From positions 18,169,507 through 18,233,506 of the forward strand of contig OU342632.1 in assembly GCA_910589415.1 (NCBI GenBank): a DNA stretch of 64,000 bases, read 5' to 3'. The number at the start of each line of letters is the position of its first letter. Positions within the stretch are counted from its first letter, which is position 1. A program made the translations under genes and the position numbers. The DNA comes from Malachius bipustulatus (taxonomy: Eukaryota; Arthropoda; Insecta; Coleoptera; Melyridae). The notes under the pieces were generated by a model that searched no databases, was not told where the DNA came from, and was given only the letters and a program-made list of their open reading frames with translations. Of the stretch, positions 23,816-32,999 are shown in pieces.

Positions 23816-23932
23816 TGGTCTGGGGATCAAGGGAACACGAATCCGATATGGGATGCGGGTTCATAACCAAACTGGGCTGCACCAGCCCCCGGTGATGCAT
23901 TGGTAACTGGTGCATAGCCAGTCCTCCTTGCT
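23816..23932 (-). CDS. Candidate internal exon of a host gene (117 bp), function unknown
   Basis: On the minus strand, 'tttcgtatggttatgtcag' ends in AG just before 23932, and a perfect GTAAGT donor (23815-23810) follows 23816. One frame is open through the whole piece: QGGLAMHQLPMHHRGLVQPS, then LVMNPHPISDSCSLDPQT. The exon is a multiple of three with the same phase at both ends. Composition is GC-balanced, in contrast to the AT-rich surroundings. The His/Met/Pro/Leu-rich text looks like a disordered stretch of a regulatory protein, but I do not recognise it. A second open frame in the same piece (ending GAGAAQFGYEPASHIGFVFP then stop) shows the evidence is weak. No partner exon was identified. 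Confidence 0.3.
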
Positions 23933-24207
23933 CTGACATAACCATACGAAATCACTATTGAGGAACGGACCATATACTCAAAACACACCTTAATGTAAGG
24001 TGTCACGGAATCTGTCAATCACCGCACTTGGCACTGTTCTTTGAGTGTACCTACCTACCTATACTTCAAACATTGCACTGATTCCAGAACTATACCTAAA
24101 ACATGCTGACGTATATTAGGTATACCTGTATAGGTATATTATACACATCCACTAAATAATATTAGGTAAGTAGTAGATATAGGTATATTGATTAATTTTG
24201 CTTTTAA

Positions 24208-24233
24208 CTATTATTATTATTATTATTATTATT
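24208..24233. repeat. (ATT)n microsatellite
   Basis: About nine ATT units. Confidence 0.95.
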
Positions 24234-24479
24234 AAAACATAATTTATGAACCACGACGTAGGTACACCTATAGTCTGCTTTCACTGAATGTGTTTTTCTC
24301 CGCGAGTAATTCTGTTTGAACGTGTAATTTTCGATAAAAAAAAAACACAATTTGCACTGGTAATTATCTCGGGACAATATAATATCTGGTAAAACGAGCA
24401 CACCCACTACACGTAAAGCTTCCGAGAGAACTGAGGAAATATTGAAATTGTTCGGGTGAGATCGACAGTTACGATTACG

Positions 24480-24545
24480 TCTTGTTTGTGTGGTTGCTCG
24501 TGGCTCCGCCCATGCTTCTTCCTCGCTATTGGTCGATTTTATTGT
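24480..24545 (-). promoter_or_regulatory. CCAAT box and GC box, promoter-like patch
   Basis: Read on the minus strand: CCAAT (24532-24528), then about 17 bp downstream GGGCGGAG (24511-24504), within a GC-balanced patch of about 24400-24560. It lies about 0.6 kb upstream (minus strand) of the candidate exon. No TATA box or recognisable first exon was found. Suggestive only. Confidence 0.2.
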
Positions 24546-24672
24546 GAGCGGAATATGGGGATGCACAAAATGGTTGGTTGATAATCAATACTTGCTTCTT
24601 GTTTTCTCTTTCCTTCTGTTCGGCTTCTTTCTCTTTATCTTCCTTTGTTGACGGAGTAAATAACGAATGATT

Positions 24673-24691
24673 GGTGTGTGTGTGTGTGTGT
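24673..24691. repeat. (GT)n microsatellite
   Basis: Perfect GT run. Confidence 0.9.
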
Positions 24692-24884
24692 AAGTCAAGC
24701 TACAGAGAAGAGAAACTACCTATCTAGGTACATTGACTGATTTTACATGTTTCTGTTCTGCAAGAAAAAAAAAATTATGCAGGATAGGTATTTTCTATAC
24801 TTAATTACCTATTTAGTAGGTTACCTATAGATATCTAATAGCTATTATACCTCTAAGGGTGTCTTTTTGAAAATTATACACCCT

Positions 24885-25640
24885 GAATAACCCCCTTGGT
24901 GTTTTGTTATCAATTTGGTGTCAAAAGGTGTCCAGTGAGAAACATAAATTGACCTGTCTCAGGATTTTCCTCAAAACAAAACACCAACCCCCACTTGTCC
25001 AGAATTACCTAGGTATTCACAAATTATTAATTGGTGATAAAAAAAATTAACACAAACAGAAAACAATTACAATTACAATCAGTTGCATAGAGAGAGAGAG
25101 AGAGAGAGAGAAAGGGAGAGAGTCAGATTACTTACCTTTTAAATAAAGGGTCACTTGATTTAATTTCATTTTTCCTTTCCATTTAATATTCTTGAGACGC
25201 CAGCTGTTGCGGACTAGGGGTTTGTTGCATCAAGGCTAAATTTGATGTCAAAAAGTATATACCCGAGAAACAAAAAATAGCCTGTCTCAGGATTTTATTC
25301 AAGACAAAACACCAACTCCAACTCCTCCTGAGATACCTACTCAAAAATTAATTAAATGGTACCTACCTACTAAAAAAAAAAAAAAAATTGACAAACCTAA
25401 AATCAATTTTACAATCGCCATTGAGGATCAGATGCACCTTTTACATGAGGGGTCACCTGTTTGACCCGCAGGGTTCCATTTAAAATTCTTGAAACGGGGG
25501 TTGCCGGGACGAGGGGTGTGTTGCGTCAAGGTTGGTGTCATAAGGTGTCCCCCGAGAAACAAAAATTGACCTCTCTCATGCATCAGGATCTTCCTCTCAA
25601 TAAAACAGCAAAAGTGTAATTCGGGGTGGAATAGTTTTCA
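24885..25640 (+). repeat. Three diverged direct units, ~0.3 kb period
   Basis: Units at about 24885-25020, 25190-25345 and 25485-25640. Each carries a 'ggtgtcaaaaggtgtcc'-like block, 'gagaaacaaaaattgacct', 'gtctcaggat.tt' and 'aaaacacca'. A GA-run (25089-25110) lies between units 1 and 2. Confidence 0.7.
25089..25110. repeat. (AG)n microsatellite
   Basis: Perfect AG run of about 11 units. Confidence 0.9.
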
Positions 25641-27419
25641 AAAAGACACCTCAGTACCTATACCTACAACAGTGAGGGCGTTTATAATTATAATTATTAA
25701 TCCTTATAGTACCCACCCAGCCGGATTTAGAGTAGTGGCGGCTCTAAGCTAAAATATAAATGCGACCTATTGAATGTTTTTATTTTTATTATTATAAAAA
25801 AAAAACTACAAACTACAAATCTAATTTCCTATAGTAGCTGAAAGGAAGGGGTGTGTAGCGCCGCAGGAAATTTTTTTTGGATTTTCAAGGTCACGCAATT
25901 TCCCAGTAGTTGAAGGTTTACTCGGATATTAAGTAACAAAAATATTATGGCATACGACTACCAATTTTGCGGCCTAAATAATTTTGCGGCCTAAAGCTTT
26001 AGCTTAATTTAGCTTGTATACGTAAATCCAGCACTGTACCCACCATCCTTATATAAAATTTTTGATCTCAATGAAATAGAACTTTGGTGAAAAAACGAAA
26101 TTGAAAGGCGTGAATTTTATTATGCTATTATACTTACCTATACTTTTTGAAGTAAAACTGATCTGTTATAAATGTCAAAGATGACTGTCAACTTTACAAT
26201 AATTATGATGGGTATTGGGGGGGTGGGGGTTGTGTAAGACCTCATTTTAATAAATGGTAAAAGTATCTGCACATAAATTATGTTACTTGTCAATTTTGAC
26301 ATTGTCTTATTAAGAAAATTAAAAAGACAAGTAATTTTTTTTTAATTTGTGTAGATGATTAATAATAATAATTGAAATATACCTTTAAAAGGGGGTCTCA
26401 CATGCATGCACGATCCCCCGTGCAGATTTTGATTTTATTACTCGATTATTCTACCGATGTAGGTAGGTATTAAGGAAAAATCCAATCTTTTTTAGCCACT
26501 TTATCACAAAATTCCATTTTATGCCCCATAATCACACAAATCCTGAAAGTTTCAGTTCTTGATCTCTAAAATTATAAATTAACATTAATTTCGGAGGTGC
26601 GGACATAGGTAAGTGATGGACTATCCTGTAAACACCATTGTCTCCGTTCCGGCTTCGATTCTCGGGTTCTCTGTGAAAATTTCGCAAAAAAGGTGTCTAA
26701 ATAAGAAAGAAATCTGATGTGCAACAAAAATTCCAATATCATTTTTGTATAGGTAGGTCAGTAAGGTCACAAACAGTGTTTCTCGCACATGGATATTCCA
26801 AGTAACGAGGACATAGGAACTGTCACTGCTACCTAATAAAGTTCTCCCAAATCTAGTCCAGGCACAATGCAATTGATTTAATACCTAAACAAATATGACG
26901 TTAGTGACATTTTAGCATTATTGCTTTATACCGAAGGTCGTTCTTTTTTCAAAATAAAGTTAATAAATATCTAAAAATAAAATGCCAAATAAATATAACT
27001 GAAGTCTAGTTATTTATTTAAATTGTTCAAATTAGTTAAAAACGTTCGCGCACGTAAGAGTGAAAAACTGCTATAGTTGAAAGTTATTTTAGCAATGGAA
27101 GTAATCAGCTTCATGATATGCTTCATGGAATTAAGATGTTGTCTTTAGATCTCTCTGGAATAATTATCATGATTGCAGACCAATAAAAAAATCTTCTAGT
27201 TCCTCATCAAACTCAGATTTCTGTATATAGGAACCTGTTCACAAGCTTCTAAAAAAGGTTCTCAATTTTGTCCTTATCCAGTGATATAGCAGTGAAAGTA
27301 TTCCTACTCCGAAACATTCCTGGCGTGTAAAAATTTTGTCAATAGTTTTACCGAAACTTATAATTTTCACCGAGACTTTTTTGCAGGTTTAGCGTTGCTT
27401 AGAATATCATGTAGGTCAG
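25641..27419. other. No gene seen
   Basis: AT-rich with a few taggtaggt tracts. An 83-codon minus-strand frame (26621-26872) has no recognisable feature and is not called. Confidence 0.4.
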
Positions 27420-27515
27420 TTCCCAGAGTTACAGAGCAAGGTGTTTTGTTGGTTTGAACACTTCCGCGAAGCAACCGATTTAGTGAATGAGATCTGTGAA
27501 GATCGACTTACCTAT
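27420..27515 (+). pseudogene. Transposase N-terminal helix-turn-helix scrap
   Basis: From TTC at 27420 the frame reads FPELQSKVFCWFEHFREATD, then LVNEICEDRL. It resembles the 'vfrWfkrFreGredveDd.RsGRP' segment that ends the first helix-turn-helix of mariner-type transposases. The diagnostic GRP is not preserved. Short, so moderate confidence at best. Confidence 0.4.
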
Positions 27516-27600
27516 ATCTGTCGTAATATATACCTACCGATACCCTATAGCCAGCTTGATTTTACAAGTTCAATGTGTTTTCTTTCTATGAATTTATTGA

Positions 27601-27966
27601 GGACTCGATATTTTGTGTGAGACTTTTAACGAAATTAAGTCAAGTAATCGAGAGGAGAAGTTCGTCGAGATAAACGATACACCAGGCGCGGACAGTTACA
27701 GAGTGCCTTTAGTGGAGCGAGAAACCGTGTATATTGAAACGTGTCCAGGTGAATCCTTAAATGAATTAATTGTTGATTTTAGTCATGTGTTTTATAAAAA
27801 AAGTCGTATTGACGTTCTTGAATGTTTTGACAACTGTCCTAACCTAACAAAATCAAGAGCTGTCGGTGGTATACCTAAAGGGTGGATTAAGTTAAGACAA
27901 ACCTCTTTGTGTCAGAGACTACTCCAAAATAGATTTGTTTTCGAACACCCTATAAGTTTTTTATAG
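27601..27966 (+). CDS. Unrecognised 118-120-codon open frame without ATG
   Basis: Open from the TGA at 27598-27600 to the TAG at 27967. It has no in-frame ATG at all, so it is not a stand-alone gene. It could be an exon ('ttttctttctatgaatttattgag' just upstream is a fair acceptor) or part of a transposon gene. The protein is charged and of ordinary composition: CETFNEIKSSNREEKFVEIN, a region with VERETVYIETCPGES, then ELIVDFSHVFYKKSRIDVLE. I recognise no domain. The last codons run into 'caccctataag', similar to the MITE terminus, so the 3' end may belong to an inserted element. It lies 90 bp after the transposase scrap at 27420-27515, which makes a transposon origin plausible. Confidence 0.3.
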   Translation, partial: GLDILCETFNEIKSSNREEKFVEINDTPGADSYRVPLVERETVYIETCPGESLNELIVDFSHVFYKKSRIDVLECFDNCPNLTKSRAVGGIPKGWIKLRQTSLCQRLLQNRFVFEHPISFL

Positions 27967-28309
27967 TTAAAAAAATTAATATTGATCTCTGGTTTGGACA
28001 TCAAGGTCGTTGAAAAAAACATCGCTCCACCATCGAGAATTTTGCGAACTTAAATGTAGGTAGGTACCATCAGACGCTATACAAATCACCAATCAAACGT
28101 TTTCATTAAATGTCAACTAAACATTACAAAATGTCACGTTTTGGCGAAAAGTTCTGTGATTTTATTTTTCACTGGTATTTGCTACATGTTGTCAAATAAT
28201 TACTCTCGTCCTTCGGACTCCAGTAACTACCGCTTGACAGCATATGTTTCGTGGAATTATATTTTAAATTAATCACGATTTCACTTGTAGGTATGCATTT
28301 TACATTATA

Positions 28310-28830
28310 CAGGGTATCGCTAAAAGGTGCACCAACGTGGATTCCCGAGTATAAAAAATACGACGATTTAACCGAAATTATCAATTATTATCTATGCCCA
28401 AAAGGGAGTCAACCAAATCCACAAAAGTCAAAATAAGTCAAAAATGAGAAACATGAGAAACTTTAAAATATCACCGCCTACTACAATAATTGTTAAGGAC
28501 AAATAAACTGACATAGTTTTAGAATGATTGACGTTATAATTGCTATTTTTGATGTCACGTCTCACTTTTTACCCCAGAACTTTTTTTTATCCGCAGGCCA
28601 CTGATTGATTTTGCATTTTTTATCCGAAGGCGTAATTATTACTAAATTTTTTGACTCCGTATAAAAGTTCGATATCTTCCATGGTTTTCCCTTAATTAAT
28701 TTTCAATGATGGACTTACGCTATTTAAGGGCTGTATCTTGAAAAGGGTGCCTTTTTGGACACAGATAATTACTTTTTTATTCGGGAAACTGTATAGTAGA
28801 GCATTGGGGGTACCTTTTAGCAACATCCTG
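28310..28830. mobile_element. Foldback MITE
   Basis: Left end TA|cagggtatcgctaaaaggtg pairs with the right end gtaccttttagcaacatcctg (28830). Arms of about 110 bp pair with moderate divergence ('ggattcccgagtataaaa' with 'ttttttattcgggaa'). The right flank is tcta, not a clean TA. Confidence 0.75.
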
Positions 28831-29092
28831 TCTAGGTATTTAAAAGATCTTGCATATAGTATCATGCCGATTCCCTTAATAACATAAACATTCAAAAAAC
28901 ATTCAAAAATACAATTTCTCTGGAAACTACAGGAAACTACAGAGTTTTTTTGAAAACTACTATACACAGGGTGTTACTTAATGATATACAATAGGCCATA
29001 ATTCCAAAGGCGCATTTCTGAATCAAATTCAAGTAGAAAAGTTCAAATAACTACTTATTATATGTGTCCTAAAGAAGCTGGTTTCCAAGATA

Positions 29093-29320
29093 ATATACAT
29101 AATGTTACGCTCAAACATCGAAAACGCTCACTGGGCGAAAAAAAAAACGACCGCAAAGCGTTGCGGACGGTGCCGAAAGACAAAATACCGAAATGACAAA
29201 TTTTCGCTTTGTTTTTTCTTGTTTTTCTTGTTTTCTTGTTGACCACGACGCGTCGTGGACAATGCTCAAACGGCCACGACGCGTTCTGAATGATTTAGAA
29301 AGCTCATAAACCGACCATGC
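29093..29320 (-). repeat. Dispersed repeat R2 (copy 1), with a 16-bp perfect palindrome
   Basis: Reverse-complement counterpart of 31300-31530. Shared text: 'ggtttatgagct(c/t)tctaaatca', 'cagaacgcg', 'aagcgaaaatttgt', 'catttcggt', 'gttcggcacc'-like. This copy contains ccacgacgcgtcgtgg (about 29245-29260), absent in that form from copy 2. Confidence 0.75.
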
Positions 29321-29722
29321 TTTTAATATGTTTAAGTAAATTTACAGAAATAACTGAAAATTTCAAAATCTTTATTGTAGGCTTATGTATCTGCATGAAA
29401 CTTTAATAATAGGAAACTGTTCGCATTTAGATGAAGCTAATTACTTGTTTTTGCAGGCACTATTATTGTGGCATTTACAATTATGCACAACACCTCATTG
29501 GCCCTGCAGTTGTGCACTTTTTTGTATTACAATGGCACATTACAAATCCCTGTTTTGATCCAGACGAAAGAGCTGAAGCTTTTCTCAAATTGACTTGGAA
29601 CATCCAATGCGTTTATAAAATTTGAATCCTCGAAGTTGAATTAATTACGACTATAAAGTCTTTCCAGCTTTGGTTTCCAATTTATGCAAGCTGGAATCAT
29701 TAACACTTATATTAGAACTATA

Positions 29723-30580
29723 CAGGGTGCGGCGCGAGAACCTTAGGGCATTTTTATATGGAGAAGTCCTGGGAGTAGGAGTCTAAAAATTTGTCCGTGT
29801 ATAATTTCGGTTTTGACGAGCTGAACTAAAATATTCACAACCCCTCACCATTTCCGGTTATACCGGAAGTTGCCATCAACTCTCTTATTTTAAATAGGAC
29901 AACCTGTATATTATTACATTTTCAGATTGCCTGAAAAAATGTAATAAAAATGGTCTTTATAGTTCAAAATTGGAACGAGTGGTTTATGAGTTATAAACAA
30001 ATAAAAATCGCAATTTTCCATTTTCAAAGCAGCTTAGGTCGAAAACGGGTCAAGATATCGGAAAACGGCTTGCATGTCCCTATCTTAACTTTTCACGTAG
30101 TATCCTATGGTACTGATGAAATTTGTATACAAAGTGATGAAAAATCAGCGATTTTCAAAAAAAATTAATAAATTTTTTTTTTGTAGGTAGGTACTCCAGC
30201 GTAGTATACAAAAAGTTAGGATAGGGACATGTAAGTCGTTTTCCGATATCTTGACCCGTTTTCAAGCTAAGCTGCTTTGAAAATGGAAAATTGTAATTTT
30301 CATTTGTTTATAACTCATTAATTGGTCGTTACAAATTTGAACTGTAAGCAGAATTTTTATTACTGTTTTTCAGGCAATCTGAAAATGTAACAATATACAG
30401 GGTGTACCATTTAAAAAAAGAAAAATATGGCAACTTCCGGTATAACCGGAAGTGATGTGGGGATGTGAATATTTTAGTTCAGCTCGTCAAAACCGAAATT
30501 TTAAACATACAAATTTTTAGACTTCTACTCCCAGGTCTTCTTCATATAAAAATGCCCTAAGGTTCTCGCGCCTCACCCTG
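29723..30580. mobile_element. TA-flanked foldback MITE
   Basis: Left TA|cagggtgcggcgcgagaacc, right ggttctcgcgcctcaccctg|TA. Arms pair for more than 230 bp: 'gcatttttatatg', 'ttttgacgagctgaactaaa' and 'ccggttataccgg' each have their inverse at about 30425-30560. Interior blocks 'caagatatcggaaaacggct' (about 30050) and its inverse (about 30235) continue the palindrome. The frame at 29950-30168 is one arm of the palindrome. Confidence 0.92.
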
Positions 30581-30599
30581 TATATAGCTATAGAACACT

Positions 30600-31195
30600 C
30601 CTATAGGGACAAGCCGCCCTCTGTCGGCATCTGGAATTTTGACTAAGACATTTTGACTGATCTCATCAGGAGGTATGTGTAGTTTTTTACGGGACATGTT
30701 TTACATGGTTGGGTAACTCCAAAATCTTCACAAATGGAACAGTGGATACTGCTTGATTACATTTTCTTCCCATTCCTGGTATTTTTCGACTGTCATCCCT
30801 TCCAAAGATTTTCTCCAAGTCTTCTTCCGTTTCCAAAGATTCATATTGTTTCCCGTTCCAGAGAAGATAAGGACTTTTCTAACCCCTTCGTGCAAGGCAT
30901 GATTTTTTTTGCTCCGAATAAACCGTAATCTCTCTGATCATTTTTGGTATCATCATTGTCAAGCATCCATGCTACTAACCATTTGACAGTAATATCGAAA
31001 ATTTCCATCCTGTGCTCCCTTTCGGCTTTTCAACTAACTTTTCATATTCCCCAATCATGATATCATACCTCTTTAGTCTTCTATATTGTTTGGACGACAA
31101 GGGCATTTTGCTATCTTTCAAGCGCGGTTCGCTTCTTTCACTTCTTGGACGATCTCTTCATACCGTTCATTCGTAAAATAATCACATCGATCATT
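30600..31195 (-). pseudogene. KRBA2-like (KRAB-A domain-containing 2-like) transposon gene relic
   Basis: Reading leftward: YEEIVQEVKEANRA (about 31175-31134), then in another frame LSSKQYRRLKRYDIM plus IGEYEKLVEKPKG (about 31105-31020), then a Cys-rich piece CEDFGVTQPCKTCPVKN (about 30735-30685), then QNVLVKIPDADRGRL (about 30657-30612). This order (an E/K-rich N-terminal piece, '.tPkqYRrLkRYDvm..gg.ekLi', a zinc-type Cys motif, then 'V.iPd.DRgr') resembles the KRBA2-like integrase family that is highly copied in insects. The integrase core between them is missing, so this is an internally deleted copy. Frames change at least three times. Family call is from memory of motifs. Confidence 0.5.
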
Positions 31196-31299
31196 GCTGT
31201 TATCAACGATATTATCTCCTCTTTCGTATTATCGTTTTTCGCTATAAAGTAGCAACTTTGCTCAATAACATATTAGACATAACTTCACTCGAAGGCAGG

Positions 31300-31530
31300 C
31301 GTAAAGACAATGGCAAGCCTAGACAAGAAAGATCGGTTTATGAGCTCTCTAAATCATCCAGAACGCGCGCGTATATCACGACCCGTCGTGGTCATGGTCA
31401 ACAAGAACGGACACAAAGCGAAAATTTGTGTCATTTCGGTTTTTGGTCGTTCGGCACCAGAGTGTGAAAGTTTAAAAAAAACGCCTTTTTACCTATCTCA
31501 AAGATCCTTTCGCCGATTTTGGTGAAATTT
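31300..31530 (+). repeat. Dispersed repeat R2 (copy 2)
   Basis: See the copy at 29093-29320. The two overlapping frames here (31258-31467 and 31310-31525) lie within the repeat and are not called as genes. Confidence 0.7.
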
Positions 31531-32740
31531 GGCAGTGTTGTTTGTTGTGATAAGACGCAAACTTAGCCCACTAATTAGATGATACTTTTGCGTTATACAG
31601 TGGCGTCCCGGGGTAGGACAGTCTCACACTTAATAGTAACAAAAAAAAATGTATACGCCACTGACTTGTTTAAAATTTTTATACTTTTATTTTCGGTTTA
31701 CGTAACTAAAAATTCAACTTCTTTGTTTTACAATATTTGTTTGCCCTTATCTACTTCATTTTGAAAAACCAAAAATTCATAACAAAAGCGCTAATTTATG
31801 GAAAATTCGGTTTAGGGAGGTATTTATTTTTTGCTACTTACTTAATGTTTATAATTAAGTATAATACTAAATACTAATGAGTCATGCTCAGGTAGGTACC
31901 TGCACACTTAAAAAATTGCTCCATAATTTTTTTTTTTTTTAACTTCCTGTAGGTATAGGTAGGTACCTATTTTTTTATTATCTTGTATAGAAGAATGTCA
32001 TTCTCACACTTGAGCGTGCATTAATCGGCCCGATACACACTAGACTGGATGAAGATGAAGACATATTCAAGGTAGCGTTAGCGTTAGCGTTAGTAACACA
32101 TGCCGCTGTCGCTGTCTAAAGGTGGTTTATGCAATCACTACACTGGATATAATAGAGCCAGCTTTAACGCTTTACTTTCCCCAATAACTGACTGCTTTGT
32201 GTGCACGGCTCAGCAGGTCAGGACGCGGGGACGGGACCGAGAACTGAGATAACGCCGCAGCAAGAATAGAGAGACCGGGACCAGAGGTACAGACTACAGC
32301 AGATACACCCGTACCGTAACTCCCATCATATATGAATACCCATCCCATCATGGAACGGTGGCTGCATATGAACATCATGGCTTAAAAGAGGATTTACGTA
32401 ATGCGATAATAACACGACACGATCCGACGCGATAGAATCCGTGCATTGCAGACGTCCATCCAGCCATAAAATGTCCTGCTTGTGTTGGATAATCACTTTG
32501 ACAGCTCAAGCTACCGTTCTTTACCGGGTTTCGTCATGCATACCTATTATCATATTTTGCAGGTATCTTCGCTGCTAATGTACCTATATGTACACTTTAG
32601 AGTTTACTGCGCCTTTATTGAATACCATCAATGTAGCGAATTCATTGCGTTAAAATTATCTACAATAATATACGTAAAACTTGATGATATATCAAATCAC
32701 AATAGATCGATTATAAGGTTACCATTACCTTACCTCATAA
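31531..32740. other. Spacer with one GC-rich patch
   Basis: AT-rich to about 32040. A short tandem of tagcgt lies at 32072-32093. A GC-rich patch at about 32210-32310 ('caggacgcggggacgggacc', 'cgccgcagcaagaat') allows a 68-codon minus frame with no recognisable sequence. It may be host regulatory or untranslated DNA. Confidence 0.4.
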
Positions 32741-32830
32741 AATAGGTAATAAAAAAATTGCTAATGAAGTGGTTGACAGCCTGACAAAACAAGCAGTACG
32801 GGCCGAAATTTCCATGCAGAGAGTACAAAG
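32741..32830 (+). pseudogene. Possible RNase H C-terminal scrap (plus strand)
   Basis: The frame reads IGNKKIANEVVDSLTKQAV, similar to the 'GI.GNE.AD.LAK.A' end of LINE RNase H domains. It is on the opposite strand from the LINE that begins at about 33 kb, so it would come from another insertion. Very short. Confidence 0.35.
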
Positions 32831-32999
32831 TTTCTTATATGAAAACTTTCTTTCAAGAAATTTCAGCGAATGTAAACAGGGATTGGCATCTGGAATATAT
32901 GTATAGGATTGAAAGAAAAGGCTGATACTACCTACCTAGTTCATCTGCATGGCCTCTATCCCCAAATAAATATAGAGGGTGGTATTATTATTATTACTT

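Noticed and set aside
24204..24566. 120-codon minus-strand frame
   Set aside because: It ends in a run of Asn from the ATT microsatellite, and the rest shows no domain. The region is noted instead as promoter-like.
29431..29625. 64-codon frame after a fair acceptor (tttttgcag)
   Set aside because: Text such as DPDERAEAFLKLTWNIQC is protein-like, but no donor, partner exon or known domain was found.
32072..32093. Telomere-like short tandem (tagcgt)
   Set aside because: Only three to four units and not the insect TTAGG repeat; an ordinary short tandem.
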